From Paroedura picta (taxonomy: Eukaryota > Chordata > Lepidosauria > Squamata > Gekkonidae): a stretch of DNA of 64,000 nt. Every line of letters starts with the position of its first letter. Position 1 is the stretch's first letter. The position numbers and the translations under genes are program-made. Shown in pieces: positions 12,190-23,586 of the stretch. The notes under the pieces were generated by a model. The model was not told the DNA's origin and did no database searches. It was given only the letters and a program-made list of their open reading frames with translations. The stretch spans positions 101,594,501 through 101,658,500 of the forward strand of contig NC_135371.1 of assembly GCF_049243985.1 (NCBI RefSeq), in the 5' to 3' direction.

Positions 12190-13815
12190 TAACAGGAATG
12201 ATGGATCAATAACAGTGGCTGATGACAGCTCTAAACAAGGTGGAAAACCAACAGTAGAAGAGAAATCTGAAATTCTGGAGACGGAAAATGGGATGCCGGA
12301 GTTCTGCAGCCCAGATAAGGACACCCTTTTTAAAAAGACATACAGCCATCTCAAAGCAACAGTGTACAAAAATCAATCAAAAGAAATATGGATCTGCAGT
12401 GAAAGTAACCGATTTAAAGGAGCTCTTTGGGGAAAAAATTGTATTGATACTGGAGTCCAGGAGGTGCAACGGCCTCAAGATTTATCGATGCATATTCTGC
12501 GGGAAAGAGTACAACTGCACTTTCTACGCCAAAGGCCAATGGGACAGAATATAAGTCTACGGGAACGACAAGATGTAGCAAGCCTCGAGATGAGACCCCC
12601 TTAAGAAGACCGAAAGCTCATATTGTTTTATGTTTAATGTTATACTGTATTCTATATTTCTATTTTTATGAAAAAGGGGAAGCAGTGTCTCTTTCTCTCT
12701 TGTTTCTTGTTTTTCTTCCTTTGTAGGCATATAGGTAATATAATGATTAGTGTTGGAAATATAAAATGGGGTTCTCCCCCCTTATTTTTTCTTTCTTCTA
12801 TTAGTGTATTGTTCTAGGACCAAAGCCTACACTGACCTGTAGAAAATGTTTAATGTTAAGCTTTCAACTTAAATCTGAAAATATACCTGTCAGGATGGCT
12901 CTTAGAATGGGTCAAGTATAAATTGTTTTGTAGATGTATAAGAATTAAGGATAAGGAGAAGCTATAGAAGACTGAAAGCTTATATTGTTCTATGTTTAAT
13001 GTGAAGCATTTAATCTAAACCTGGAAATCTTATTATTCTCTGTATTAACAACATATACTGTATCCTACATTGCTATTTTTATGAAAAAGGGGAAGCAGTG
13101 CCTTTTTTCTCTCTTGTTTCTTTTCCTTAATAGGCATATAGGTAATAAAATCGTTAGTGTTGGAAATATAAAATGGGGCTTTCCCCCCTTAGTTTTTTTA
13201 TTGGTGTATTGTTATAGGGCCAAAGCTCATATTGATCTGTAGAAAATGCAAAGCTCTCAACTTATACCTGTCAGGATGGCTCTTAGAATGGGTCAAGTAT
13301 AAATGGTTTGTAGATGTATCTGTATTAAGGATAAGGAGAAATTATGAAATCCTTTTGTAATTTTTTTTCTTTGTACATCTTTAAGGCAAAGCCCTACTTT
13401 CCTCTCCCTTCATCAGGGTATTGATACAGGGCCAAAACTCATACTGTTCTATAAGAAATGTTTAATGTTAAGCATCAAACTTAAACCTAGAAATATCTGC
13501 CAGGATAGCTCTTAGATTGTATCAAGCAGTTAACGTGAGGTCTACGATCTCTCAAGTAAGTTGATTAATAATAACTTTTCTTTTGTATATCTAAACAGGC
13601 CTTTTTTTAATGTAGTGGAAATGTGGATGGCTCTTAGACTCATGGCTCTTAGAGTTTTGGGCAAAAGTTTATATCACTGTGGAGTCAATGTGGGGTCGTA
13701 TATTTTCAAATGATGATTATATTTTATTTACTGCTTTTTGTATCAATAACTCGTGTTGCATCCTATATTTCTATCTTTATGAAAATAAAAAAAAATTCAT
13801 TACAAAAAAAAAAAA
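12190..13815 (+). mobile_element. L1-like LINE 3' end with tandem units and poly-A
   Basis: Ends in AT-rich sequence TATGAAAATAAAAAAAAATT and an A-run at 13805-13815, the style of L1 retrotransposition. Before it, a unit of roughly 370 bp is repeated: unit 1 about 12605-12966, unit 2 about 12967-13347, and a partial third to about 13540. Shared words include GAAAAAGGGGAAGCAGTG, AGGCATATAGGTAATA, GTGTTGGAAATATAAAATGG and CAGGATGGCTCTTAGAATGG. Upstream (12190-12604) an open frame contains DLKELFGEKIVLILESRRCN and YRCIFCGKEYNCTFYAKGQW, which may be the end of an ORF; I do not recognise it. The L1 label is an inference from the tail. Confidence 0.5.
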
Positions 13816-13817
13816 TC

Positions 13818-13875
13818 TGACTCACCAGATTAGAAGTCTGCATTCCTAACCAGTACACCAAGCTGGCTCTCTGAG
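13818..13875 (-). mobile_element. tRNA-derived SINE head fragment
   Basis: Reads (plus strand) CCAGATTAGAAGTCTGCATT then CCTAACCAGTACACCAAGCT. This is the reverse of the AGCTTGGTGTAGTGGTTAGG A-box head of the SINE family seen more fully at 18.95, 32.6, 36.05 and 43.76 kb. Confidence 0.65.
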
Positions 13876-14158
13876 GGTCCCAGCAGAGCTCTCTGGGTTC
13901 TGCAGGACCTGTAAGATGGAGCTCTTCCACCAGGCATTTGGTTGAGGCCAGGCTGGAGACCAGGAGTACTAAGATCAGGTCTCTCCATTCCCCCTCTTGT
14001 GAGCAGTACTCCTAGGCCAACATCTCTGGGACCATCTACAGAGATGGTGAGCAACACAGTGAGGCTCCACAGGTAAGAATAGGTTATTGTTTGCTGCTGC
14101 CATTGACCATCTGTTATCAATGTATTGGGGCTTTAATAGTTTTATATATATATATATT
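13876..14158 (+). mobile_element. L2-like LINE 3' portion, left half
   Basis: GTTCTGCAGGACCTGTAAGA then TGGAGCTCTTCCACCAGGCA and TTTGGTTGAGGCC match (in sense orientation) the LINE piece at 9320-9973 and the one near 31.9 kb. It is interrupted by the Sauria SINE and continues after 14448. Confidence 0.55.
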
Positions 14159-14448
14159 AGAGACTCTTGTGGCGCAGAGTGGTAAGGCAGCAGACATGCT
14201 GTCTGAAGCTCTGCCCATGAGGCTGGGAGTTCAATCCCAACAGCCGGCTCAAGGTTGACTCAGCCTTCCATACTTCTGAGATCGGTAAAATGAGTACCCA
14301 GCTTGCTGGGGGATAAATGGTAAATACTGGGGAAGGCACTGGCAAACCACCCTATATTGAGTCTGCCATGAAAACGCTAGAGGGCAGCACCCCAAGAGTA
14401 GGACATGACCCGGTGCTTGCACAGGGGATACCTTTACCTTTACCTTTA
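14159..14448 (+). mobile_element. Sauria SINE
   Basis: A tRNA-related head with an A box (TGGCGCAGAGTGG, about 14170-14182) and a B box (AGTTCAATCCC, 14228-14238) is followed by the diagnostic body: GCCGGCTCAAGGTTGACTCA, CTGGGGAAGGCACTGGCAAA, GAGTCTGCCATGAAAACGCT. It ends with the repeated ACCTTT tail (14430-14448). This is the widespread squamate SINE mobilised by Bov-B. It is about 290 bp, near full length, and lies inside an older LINE 3' end. The match is from memory of the consensus. Confidence 0.9.
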
Positions 14449-14541
14449 TATGTATTTTTACTGTAAACCACTACGAGCTGGCCTGGCCAAGAGTGGTGGT
14501 CTATAAATTTAATTAAATAAATAAATAAATAAATAAATAAG
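14449..14541 (+). mobile_element. L2-like LINE 3' tail, right half, with (TAAA)n
   Basis: GTAAACCACTACGAGCTGGC, then GGTGGTCTATAAATTTAATT and a run of AAAT units to about 14540. It continues the LINE cut by the Sauria SINE. Confidence 0.6.
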
Positions 14542-14544
14542 AGG

Positions 14545-15262
14545 GAGAAAAAGTTGTCTCTTTCCTATCTTAGCTGATATTCTTGTTGACAAGTTCATAA
14601 AATGTGGTATTGATCATAGTTCTGTCTGGTGGATTGATAACTGTTTGAGAGATCATACCCAAAGGGTATTTATTAATGGTTCAGCATCCTCTTTGAGAAG
14701 AGTGACAAGTGGAATGCCCCAGGGATCTGTCCTGGGGCCAGTGGTGTTCAACATATATTTGTAAATAATTTGGATGAGGGATTAGATGGGGTATTTATTA
14801 AATTTGTAGGCAATACTAAATTGGGAGGGGTAGTAAACACAACAGAAGATAGAATACAAGATGATCTTGATAGACTCGATAATTGGTCTAAAATGAATAA
14901 AATGAAATTCAATAGGGACAAATGTAAAGTTCTGCATTTAGGTAGGAAAAACCAAACACACCAATATAGGATGGGGGAGACTTGTCTTGGCAGTAGTATG
15001 TGCGAAAAGGATCTAGGAGTCTTAGTAGACCATACATTGAGCATGAGTCAGCAGTGTGACTCGGGGGCTAAAAAGGCAAATGGGATTTTGGGCTGTATCA
15101 AATGGAGTATTGTGTCCAGATCATAGGAGGTGATGGTACCACTGTATTCTGCTCTGGTTTAGCTAAGGTTGTGAGTATCCTGTATAATGCAGGGAGTTGG
15201 ACTGGATTCCCCAGGAGGTCCCATCCAACTCTGTTATTCTATGATTCTATGATTCTATCTCT
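14545..15262 (+). mobile_element. CR1 LINE 3' part
   Basis: Plus frames encode a decayed [13 protein letters not shown]-like block (about 14708-14745), FVGNTKLGG in place of FADDTKLGG, LDNWSKMNKMKFNRDKCKVL (14872-14935), LHLGRKNQTHQYRMG, EKDLGVLVDHTLSMSQQCDS (15006-15065) and KKANGILGCI. The ORF stops early. The 3' end GTTGGACTGGATTCCCCAGG and the repeated ATTCTATG at 15236-15256 are the hallmark CR1 tail. The copy is 5' truncated and inactive; the central YADD-like motif is mutated (GN for DD). Confidence 0.9.
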
Positions 15263-16360
15263 CTACCTGTAATGTGTGGAAATGGGCAGGAAGCATTTTT
15301 TAGTGTAAAGGTCAATATCCTATTAAACTTCTGTTTTGTGTCTGGGTTGCTGGTAACCCTCTAATAAATATATACATGAGGAAAAAATAGTAAGTCCAAA
15401 CCTAAGATTGTTTGTTATTCAAACAAATAACAACAATGGGCCACAATGTAGGCACTATCCCTGGTTTATAGACCCTGCATCACAAGGTCAAAAACTCAGA
15501 AGATCCATCAATTCTTTTATAAGGCTACACCAAAAGCTCTAAAGACTTTAAGAGGCCTTTTCTTTGAGTCCTCTAAAAGCCTCAGTAGATTGATCTCCAC
15601 TCAGTGGAGAAAATAAACCTTAACATTAAGCCTTCTTCTCCCTTCCTATCTGGCCAGCCACATTCCCAGTCCATTGGCCTTCACTGTTTCCTTTCCTGAA
15701 AGCATATAATAATGAAGTCTGCAGAGGTTCCTAAGAAAAATAGTTACAAATTTTGGAGAATCCTTTAACCTATACATCCACAGAATCATTATGAGCCTTG
15801 TTGTATCAAATAACTTGCTTCGTGACGGCAAAATCATGCTTGAATAAGTATCATTGGATACAGGGGAGATGGGGATCAAAGCATACAGCTGAGGATATAC
15901 TGATTTAATATCTGTGCAAAGAAAAACAAAGCAGGCATTTAAATGATATGTTTTGTCTCTAGGCTGCTGATGCCATTTCAGAGGAGAATTTAGCTGTCTG
16001 GAAATGTTCTTCTCTCTTCTCCTCCATTCTTCAAGTCTTCGACATGATGGAGCAGAGATGCCTCCAACATCTCTCATCATCCAGCTATTTAGATTAGAAT
16101 AGTAATCTTCTCTTTACCTCTAAGTGTCTAGCATTAAGTTGCCTAATAAATAAATAAGTACAACCTTGGAGAATATGCTTTTCTTTGTTGTTTTCTGACC
16201 ACATGCACTCAGCAGCATACTGCACTTATCAGCCAAACTAGGTACTTTGCTAACGTTTAGGATATTAAGACTTTACCATAAGTCTACCAGTATTTAATAT
16301 CCTTCAAAAAATAACAATATAGTGGTAAAATAGATTAGTTTAAAATATTTAATAGCTAGG
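15263..16360. other. intergenic, nothing recognised
   Basis: AT-rich, unique-looking, with no recognisable ORF product. A 144-codon minus ORF at 15646-16080 has no family resemblance and lacks any support. Confidence 0.4.
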
Positions 16361-16361
16361 C

Positions 16362-17590
16362 TCCAGCAATATGTGGACCAAGAACTTCCAGAAGTACAGG
16401 CAGAATTTCAAAGAGGCAGAGGAACTAGAGATCAAATTGCCAACATACGATGGATCATGGAGAAAGCTAGGGAGTTCCAGAAGAACATCTACTTCTGCTT
16501 CATTGACTATGCTAAAGCCTTTGATTGTGTGGAGCACAACAAATTGTGGCAAGTTCTTAAAGAGATGGGAATACCAGAGCATCTTATTTGTCTCTTGAGA
16601 AACCTAGATGCAGATCAAGAAGCAACAGTGAGAACAGAACATGGAATCACTGATTGATTCAAAATTGAGAAAGGAGTCAGCAAGGCTGTATACTGTCGCC
16701 TTGCCTATTTAACTTGTATGCGGAGCACATCTGAGAAAGGAGGGATTAGAGGAGTCACAAATTGGGATCAAGATTGCAGGGAGAAATATCAACAACCTCA
16801 GATATGCAGATGATACCACTCTAATGGCAGAAAGTGAAGAGGAACTAAAGAGCCTGTTGATGCGGGTGAAGGAGGAGAGTGCAAAAGTTGGCTTGAAACT
16901 CAACATTAAGAAAACAAAGATCAGGGCATCCGGCCCTCTCAATTCCTGGCAAATAGATGGGGAAGACATGGAAATAGTGACAGATTTTATTTTCCTGGGC
17001 TCCAAGATCACTGCAGATGGGGACTGCAGCAAAGAAATTAAAAGACGCTTGCTCCTGGGGAGGAAAGCTATGGCAAATCTAGGCAGCATCCTAATAAGCA
17101 GAGACATCACCCTGCCAACAAAAGTGCATTTAGTCAAGGCTATGGTATTCCCAGTTGCAATGTATGGCTGTGAAAGTTAGACCATAAGGAAGGCTGAGCG
17201 TCAAAGAATTGAGGCTTTTGAACTCTGGTGCTGGAGAAGACTCTTGCGAGTCCCTTGGACTGCAAGGCGAACAAACCGGTCAGTCCTAGAGGAAATGAGC
17301 CCTGCCTGCTCCTCAGAAGGCCAGATCCTGAAGATGAAACTCAAATACTTTGGCCACCTCATGAGAAGGAAGGACTCCCTGGAGAAGAGCCTAATGCTGG
17401 GAGCGATCGAGGGCAAAAGAAGAAGGGGACGACAGAGAATGAGGTGGCTGGATGGAGTCACTGAAGCAGTCGGTGCAAACTGAAATGGACTCCGGGGAAT
17501 GGTAGAGGACAGGAAGGCCTGGAGGATCATTGTCCATGGGGTCGCGATGGGTCGAACACAATTTCGCACCTAACAACAACAACAACAAAA
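16362..17590 (+). mobile_element. Bov-B (RTE clade) LINE, 3' 1.2 kb
   Basis: Encodes the second half of the RT: RGRGTRDQIANIRWIMEKAR (about 16412-16470), IYFCFIDYAKAFDCVEHNKL (16487-16546), NNLRYADDTTLMAESEEELK with the YADD motif (about 16792-16850), VTDFIFLGSKITADGDCSKE and RRLLLGRKAMANLGSILISR. After a stop in place of the W of CESW-TI, the C-terminal LRVPWTARRTNRSVLEE and QRMRWLDGVTEAVG follow to 17483. The tail reads GTCGCGATGGGTCG and ends in (AAC)n at 17570-17588. A frameshift separates the first part from the rest. It is inactive but well preserved, so fairly young. Wording matches Bov-B of snakes, lizards and ruminants. Confidence 0.95.
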
Positions 17591-18945
17591 CTTGTAATTA
17601 TTGTTAATTATTAATTATTGTTAAGATTTTGATGAGGAGGTGATGGGGAGGACTCTTGATTATCACTTATATATTTTTAATGTATTATATAATCAAACTA
17701 AAATTTAGAAAGCTTTAAGGGGAAACAATGGTTCTTAAGGGTTTTACCACAACTAAATTATAACAATTATTTGAAGAGTACAAATTTGTGTTGCCAGTTC
17801 TGAGCATGGAAAGACCCAGAGATTTGGAATGTGGGGCCTGGAAATGGTGGGGTTTAGGGCAGGGAAGGACCTCAGCATGGTACGATACCACTGAGTTCAC
17901 CTTCCAAAGCAGCCCTTTTCTCCAGAGAGACTGATCTAGGTCATCTGGAGAGCCATGGTCACAGTGGTAGATCTCCAGGTGCTACCTGCTATCTAGGAGG
18001 CTGGCAACACTGAGGGAAATTCAGCATGTAAAGTTTTTATTCCAGTACTGTGAGTGAAATATTATTTTACCACAGCATTTGTCTATATATTTAGTGTATT
18101 TCATTATTATTATTAGAGAGTTGGCCATTCCAGTTAGGTAGAGAACAGTAGAGGTTTGAATCCCATCTGGCAAGAACATGTGCTAAGAAAATGTGGGCGA
18201 GACTAGGGTTTCCAGAACTTGTAACCCATACTTGCAGTTTGAACTGGTTATTAACATGCTGTCAGTTACAAGAAGTGTGAGAGAAAGTTCAATATTTCCA
18301 CCACTAGAATGTGGTTTGCAGAAGTACAGACCATGCAATTTTATTTTGCGCCACAGATACATGACCAAATACCACTGCAGATGTGAGTGATGGCAGACTA
18401 TGGGTAATTACTGTGCTGAAGTATGTAAGCATTTGAGCTTATTCCCAGTGATATGCTGAAGCAAGAAAAATTATTACACTTATGGAATACCTCTAGTGCT
18501 GGCCTGAAAACTTCAGGAAGTGGGAAAGTGACAACACCTCCATTATGCAACGAACCAGGATGAATTCCTGGGGTCTCCTTCATATTAACTAGGGGCAGAT
18601 CTATCAAGAAGATGGACAAGTGTTTCCATCTTCTTGCTGCTGCTGTCTATGATAAAGAACAATGGCGGTGTCATTAAAACAGGTCCAACTGTCACCGTTG
18701 TGCGAAGGAGCTGAGCCTTTGACAAGAAAGAAAACACCTAGGCCCATTTAACTGGTTATAAAATAGCAGTAATAAAATATTTAGAACCAGTGATCTGACT
18801 GGAATTAGATTTTTAAAAGGAAATATTCACATGTTCTCTGAAATATGAAGTAATGATGAGGGCAGCAATAGTCTCTCCTGCTCTCCCTAAATGACTCCCC
18901 ATACTGTGCAATGTGACTGTGTTGATCTTCTTGAAGAAAAACATA
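17591..18945. other. intergenic, nothing recognised
   Basis: AT-rich with short ORFs only. No named repeat. Confidence 0.4.
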
Positions 18946-18949
18946 GAGC

Positions 18950-19578
18950 TGGAAGAGGAAGAGTTGGAATTTTGTAGCCCGCTTTTTACTACCCAAAGGA
19001 ATCTCAAGTGGTTTATAATTGCCTTTTCTTCTTCTCCCCACAACAGATGCCCTGTGACAGTGGTCCCCAACCCCCGGCCCTGGGACTGGTACCAGTCCAT
19101 GGATCAGTCGGTACTGGGCCGTGGCTCTTCCTTGTCCTCCTTCCCGGCTGCTGCCTCGGGGGCTGCCCTGCCACTCTGCCGCCAGCTCACTTTTGGTGCT
19201 CTCTAGCAGCTGCCATGGCTGGGGCTCCCCCTCGGCATGGCACTGTGCAGCTGCTGCTAGCAGCACCCCCCAGTGGGCAGTGGAAAGTCAGGGGCACCGG
19301 CGGGAAAGCAAGTGGAGCAGGAGCTCAGCCAGCAACAACGTCTCTCGGCAAAAGACTACCCCCCCCCGGGCCTCAGTAAAATTGTCAAGCGTTGACCAGT
19401 CCCCGTTGATAAAAAGGTTGGGGACCACTGCCCTGTGATATAGGTGAGGCTGAGTGATATCTAAGAGAACTCTGAGTGGCCCAAGGTCACCCAGTAGGAT
19501 CCATGTGAAGGAGTGAGGAATTAAACTTGGTTCTCCAGATCATAGGCCATCACTCTTAACTGCTACACCAAGCTGGGT
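18950..19578 (-). mobile_element. tRNA-derived SINE split by a hAT element
   Basis: Minus-strand SINE. The tail side is CCCGCTTTTTACTACCCAAA, then GGCCCAAGGTCACCCAG (core-like), and the tRNA head at the right, ATCACTCTTAACTGCTACAC then CAAGCTGGG (A box on the minus strand). It is interrupted at 19058-19430 by a hAT element. The same family occurs at 13.82, 31.42, 32.59, 36.05 and 43.76 kb. Confidence 0.75.
19058..19430. mobile_element. hAT non-autonomous element, 373 bp, with perfect 8-bp TSD
   Basis: Left end CAGTGGTCCCCAACCCCC, right end (reversed) CAGTGGTCCCCAACCTTTTT. It is flanked by CCCTGTGA at 19050-19057 and again at 19431-19438, an exact 8-bp target duplication as expected for hAT. 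The interior is GC-rich and carries no transposase; the ORFs there are composition artefacts. The SINE copies at 32.86 and 43.85 kb show the uninterrupted CCCTGTGA site. Confidence 0.92.
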
Positions 19579-20995
19579 TTGAAAGTACACCAAAGGTCAA
19601 CCCTTACACATCACAAAGAATTCACTGCTCCCACTCCCCCATTGACCCCTGCTATGTGCCCAGAGGAAGGCACCAAGCCTCCAGAATTGCTGCAAATCCA
19701 GTCAAAACAAGCATCATGGAGATACTTCAGAAGCCTCTGAGATGTTGAAAGCATGATCTGGAAACTACCAGCCTAAAACATTCTGGCTTCCAGTCATTGT
19801 AAAACCTTTCTACAATTGAGGAAACATTAAGGGCTGCCACTATTCAGAATTAATGGTATCTGAAGTTGTTAACCTCAAACTGTTTCTACAATAGCCTCCA
19901 TTTTAGACAGGTACTACAGATGAGAACATCAGATACTTTCTGCCTTCCTGTGCATTCAATAAAATAACAGCTATTATTAGTGACTCATGGCCATTAAACC
20001 ACTATCATCACCTCCAGAAAAAATAATAAGTGAAGCACCAGTTTCTCCTGGGCTTGACAGATCGCTCTCAGCACAAGTGATCTGTCCAATGTGGTAAGGA
20101 CACCCATCCTCAGAAAGTTCAGAAGTTCCATCTGATAAATGGATTTGGCTTCTTTTCAAAACCTTACAGGATTCTCTCCGCATTTTAAAAGCAGTTGGTA
20201 TTGCTAAGGAAAACAGGTTTCATCGGTCTTGTTAACTCTCAGCATAGCTTGCAAGAGAAAAATCATAGCTTGTTTTAGAAAAACCACTTGAAATGTAAGC
20301 TATTTGACATGAAACAATTGTGTACATCTTTACCTGGCTCCTCATCATTAAAAGACATCTCTGTTGTTCCTTCCTTTCTAGGACTTCTTCATTGGATTAT
20401 CTTCTATAATCTTTCCATAGTCCCACATGCCATATTTGGGGGCAGAAGGAATACTACAGGGGTGAGCAGACACACATCATATACTGCAGAAAGACAATGC
20501 ACACATGTTGGCCTTAATGTGCTACCTTAACCCCATAGGTGTCATCAGCATCTACCCAGCCAGAGTTACACCCTTCTAAGTGTTTAGAATTCAGAAGATT
20601 TAGAAGGATGCAACTCTGGTTAGTGTTGGCAGGGTAATTAACACAGCAACAGGGCGCAACCTTGTTAAATAGTAGATGGAGAGTTTTTTTTGAATTGACA
20701 AACTTGATAAGGAAGGAGAGACAGAGATAAGTTCCTAACTACATCTCTAGCTGAGAAAAAGGGGAAATTGTATTAAGAATAGTAATCTGGAGAGAGACAT
20801 CAAATTGTCTTCTTACTGCCCCCTGCAGGGTCTCCTTCTCTTCTTCTTTGTACACCAGGTATTGTCTTTTCCAACAGCTGGATGGTACTGATCATCACTG
20901 ATGTTTGTTTTCTTGTCTCCTCGCATGTATTTGTGTGAACTTTCCCCCTCACCAGACATTAAGTGTTCACACACAATACTTTCAGGGGAACATAT
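19579..20995. other. intergenic, nothing recognised
   Basis: Unique-looking DNA. No gene or named repeat. Confidence 0.4.
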
Positions 20996-20999
20996 GAAT

Positions 21000-21188
21000 G
21001 CCAAATCAGATCACTGATCTACCTAGACCTAGACCAGTACTGTGAACTCTGACAGGGAGCATCTAACCATGATCTCAGGCTACAGTCTTTCCTATCATCC
21101 ACTGCCTGGAGTCTTCCAACTGATGGTGCCAAGGAATGAACCTGAGACCTTCTCATTGCAAAGCATGTGCTCCATCCTTGAACCATGA
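21000..21188 (-). mobile_element. tRNA-derived SINE (second family)
   Basis: Read on the minus strand it starts with a tRNA-like head. The plus text CAAGGAATGAACCTGAGACC and TTGCAAAGCATGTGCTCCAT is the reverse of the B box and the intervening loop. The part towards 21010 (GATCTACCTAGACCTAGACC) corresponds to the tail in which reptile copies read GACCTTGATGGACC. The A box end is degraded. Confidence 0.6.
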
Positions 21189-21410
21189 CACTTCCCAAAA
21201 GATCATTTTTTAAAAAAATGACAAAACAGTTTGCTAAAATTGAACACATGCTGAAGACCTTGAAGATGCTCTTCAAGATATGGCAGGAGGTCCTGAGAAT
21301 GTCCAGAACAAACAGAATGTCCAAGCCTGTTTTAGAAGACCTGTCTGTAGCTGAATTCTTTAATAGCCTCATTGGTGACCATTTTGCCAAGGAGCAGCAC
21401 AAGACTTAAC
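21189..21410 (+). other. short open frame of unknown origin
   Basis: An open plus frame, beginning inside the SINE, encodes KQFAKIEHMLKTLKMLFKIW, then SKPVLEDLSVAEFFNSLIGD and FAKEQHKT before a stop. The composition is protein-like (charged helix), but I do not recognise it. It may be a fragment of a pseudogene or transposase. Confidence 0.25.
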
Positions 21411-21904
21411 ATTAAGAGCTTCTATACACTTTTACGTTCTTTAAAAGAACATGGAGTATCTCTAGTCAAAAATGCCATAGTGGGGGAAGTAAATGCATTC
21501 AGAGACCAATTCTGCACAGGCTGAACAGGCCAGGCTAGCACTCATATGGCAATAGGGCTAATCCCCACTTCCAAATGATGTTGACACTGTTCCATCCTGG
21601 CATATTTTAGACCCTCCATTGCCCTGTGCCAAGGGTATGTGGATATTTCTGCCTTAACCGGTCTGCCACAGGGACCAAGGGCACAGGCCTGTCTGATGGA
21701 TGGGGGAGAGCTGGGCCTTCCAGGCCCAGCTTCTCCCTGTCTATGGCATATCAGCAGGGACAAAAAATACCCCAGTCAGCTCCATGGTGCTTCGCAGTGG
21801 CACAGGGCTGAATGGGGGCATTTTTTAATTTGCACTGTGGGATTGTGTCTCACCTTCATGCAAATATACAACTCCCCTACCACTGCCCCCTGTGTGGCAG
21901 AATT

Positions 21905-22475
21905 TTTCCACCCAGTCTTCCCCAATCCCCGGGCCGCAGACCGATACCGGGCCATGGAGCCCTCAGTACCAGGCCGTGGGGGGGGGGAGGCACCAGCGCT
22001 TGTGCCGGCACGCCAACGGGCATGCCTCCCTCCCCCTTTGCAGTATGGTGCTTGCTGCACCGGGAGCGTTCAGCTGTTTTGGCGGCCGATCGCTCCTGGG
22101 CCCCGGAGCAGCAAGCGCCACGCTGTAGGGGGAGGCACAGGCACCAGTGGGCACAAACGCGCAGGCATGGAGCTGCCGCGCCTGCACGTTTGCACCCGCC
22201 AGCACGCCGGCGCCGGCACCCACACCTCCCTCCCCCCCTGCGGCACAGCGCTTACTGAACTGGGGCCCAGGAGTCATTGGCCACCAAGCAGCCAATCGCT
22301 CCTGGGCCCTGGCACAGCGGGGGGGGAGGCGCCGGTGCTGGCACCGGCACCAATGGGCGCAAATGCGCAGGCACAGAGCAGCTGTGCCTGCACATTTGTG
22401 CCCGCCAGCGCACCATCACCCACGCCTCCCTCCTCCCCAGTCCTCGGGCCTTCCTCCCCCCCCCCCCCCCCCGAT
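21905..22475. mobile_element. GC-rich hAT-like element, right end lost
   Basis: Begins CAGTCTTCCCCAATCCCC, close to the CAGTGGTCCCCAACCCCC end of the 19058 element, and continues with GGGCCGCAGACCGATACCGG. The inside has repeated and inverted words such as GGGGGGAGGC, CGCTCCTGGGCCC and GCGCAGGCA. No matching right end is visible. The 320-codon ORF across it is an artefact of GC-rich repeats. Confidence 0.5.
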
Positions 22476-22479
22476 CTTA

Positions 22480-23520
22480 GACCATGCTCTAACTACTACA
22501 GCACACCGGCTGGTTATTGTCAGTCCAGTGCCCAGAAAATTAATGTTCTAAATGTTCAAATTGTATATAATAGTAGTGCATTTGTGAACTGTTTGATGTA
22601 AATTCAAAATATTGGAAAGTTTGGATTTTTAAAAAATAAACTCTGTATGATAGGTAGATCTCAGTTCCAGTTAAGCATAGGAAGAAAAACACTGTGCGAA
22701 TTTAAACTGATTTCTGATTCAGACTGACCATTTCCCCTGTCTCAAGTAGCTGCAAGGGTTATAGTAAGCACTGATTTCATCACTCATTTTAGACACATTT
22801 TAGCTCAGCATTAAACCATCTGTAAAATAGCAAGCTATCATATCCTGTTCTGGTATATTATGACTTCCTACCAAAATTACCTCCAATAGATGTCAGAAGA
22901 CAGATCCATGGCTCACGTTATTTTTTAATTTTCATTCTTTTCTCTTGTGTGTTCAGTCGCGAGAAAACTAAACTCTCAAAGATGTCCCAGACCACTAACA
23001 GCAGAAGTGCTGAGGAGGCAGAACTAAGACGTTTACAGGGGCTTGCGGGGAAGCAGCTGTTGCTGGAATTGAGTCCAAGCAGCACTTACGGTGGGTACCC
23101 CAAGGTCATTCTGAATAGCTCTGAAGCGGAATCCAGCCAATCAGACATTTTATAGTGACTTTCAGAGGATTTCTGTATTTCACAGGTGCTCTCGGCAGGA
23201 TGCACATGATCCGAACATTTGCTGTGATTGCTTAAACAGGACAAAAACCAAAGAACATGAGTTGAAAATGGCAGTTTATGGGAAACGATGCATTCCAAAC
23301 AGCAAGGACTGATGATCCACTACTTAGGCTGTCTGTAGATTTATTTGGCACATGTTGTACCTAGCATGAACTATGATCTAGAAAAAATATATACAATTGC
23401 ATATATACACAGAGACTGGTGAAAACGTCCATTTCTGACAGATACACTTTGGACTGGGTCATCTTTCCTGATTACTGTGACCTGACCAACCATCAACCAT
23501 ACTTTCATAGCCACCTTTAT
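22480..23520. other. intergenic, nothing recognised
   Basis: AT-rich DNA without a recognised feature. An unsupported short ORF lies at 22949-23155. Confidence 0.35.
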
Positions 23521-23586
23521 CCCCCCCCCTCTCTCTCTCTTTCTCTTTCTCTCTCTCTCTCTCTCGTATGTGTATGTGTGTGTGTG
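23521..23586. repeat. (CT)n / (GT)n compound microsatellite
   Basis: A C-run, then CT-rich repeats, then GTATGTGTATGTGTGTGTG. Confidence 0.9.

Noticed and set aside
14159-14260. tRNA gene
   Set aside because: The A and B boxes belong to the Sauria SINE head, with SINE body and tail following.
21639-22601. 320-codon plus-strand ORF, the second longest in the window
   Set aside because: It runs through a GC-rich hAT-like element with internal repeats. The other frames are open there too, and the translation shows no domain.
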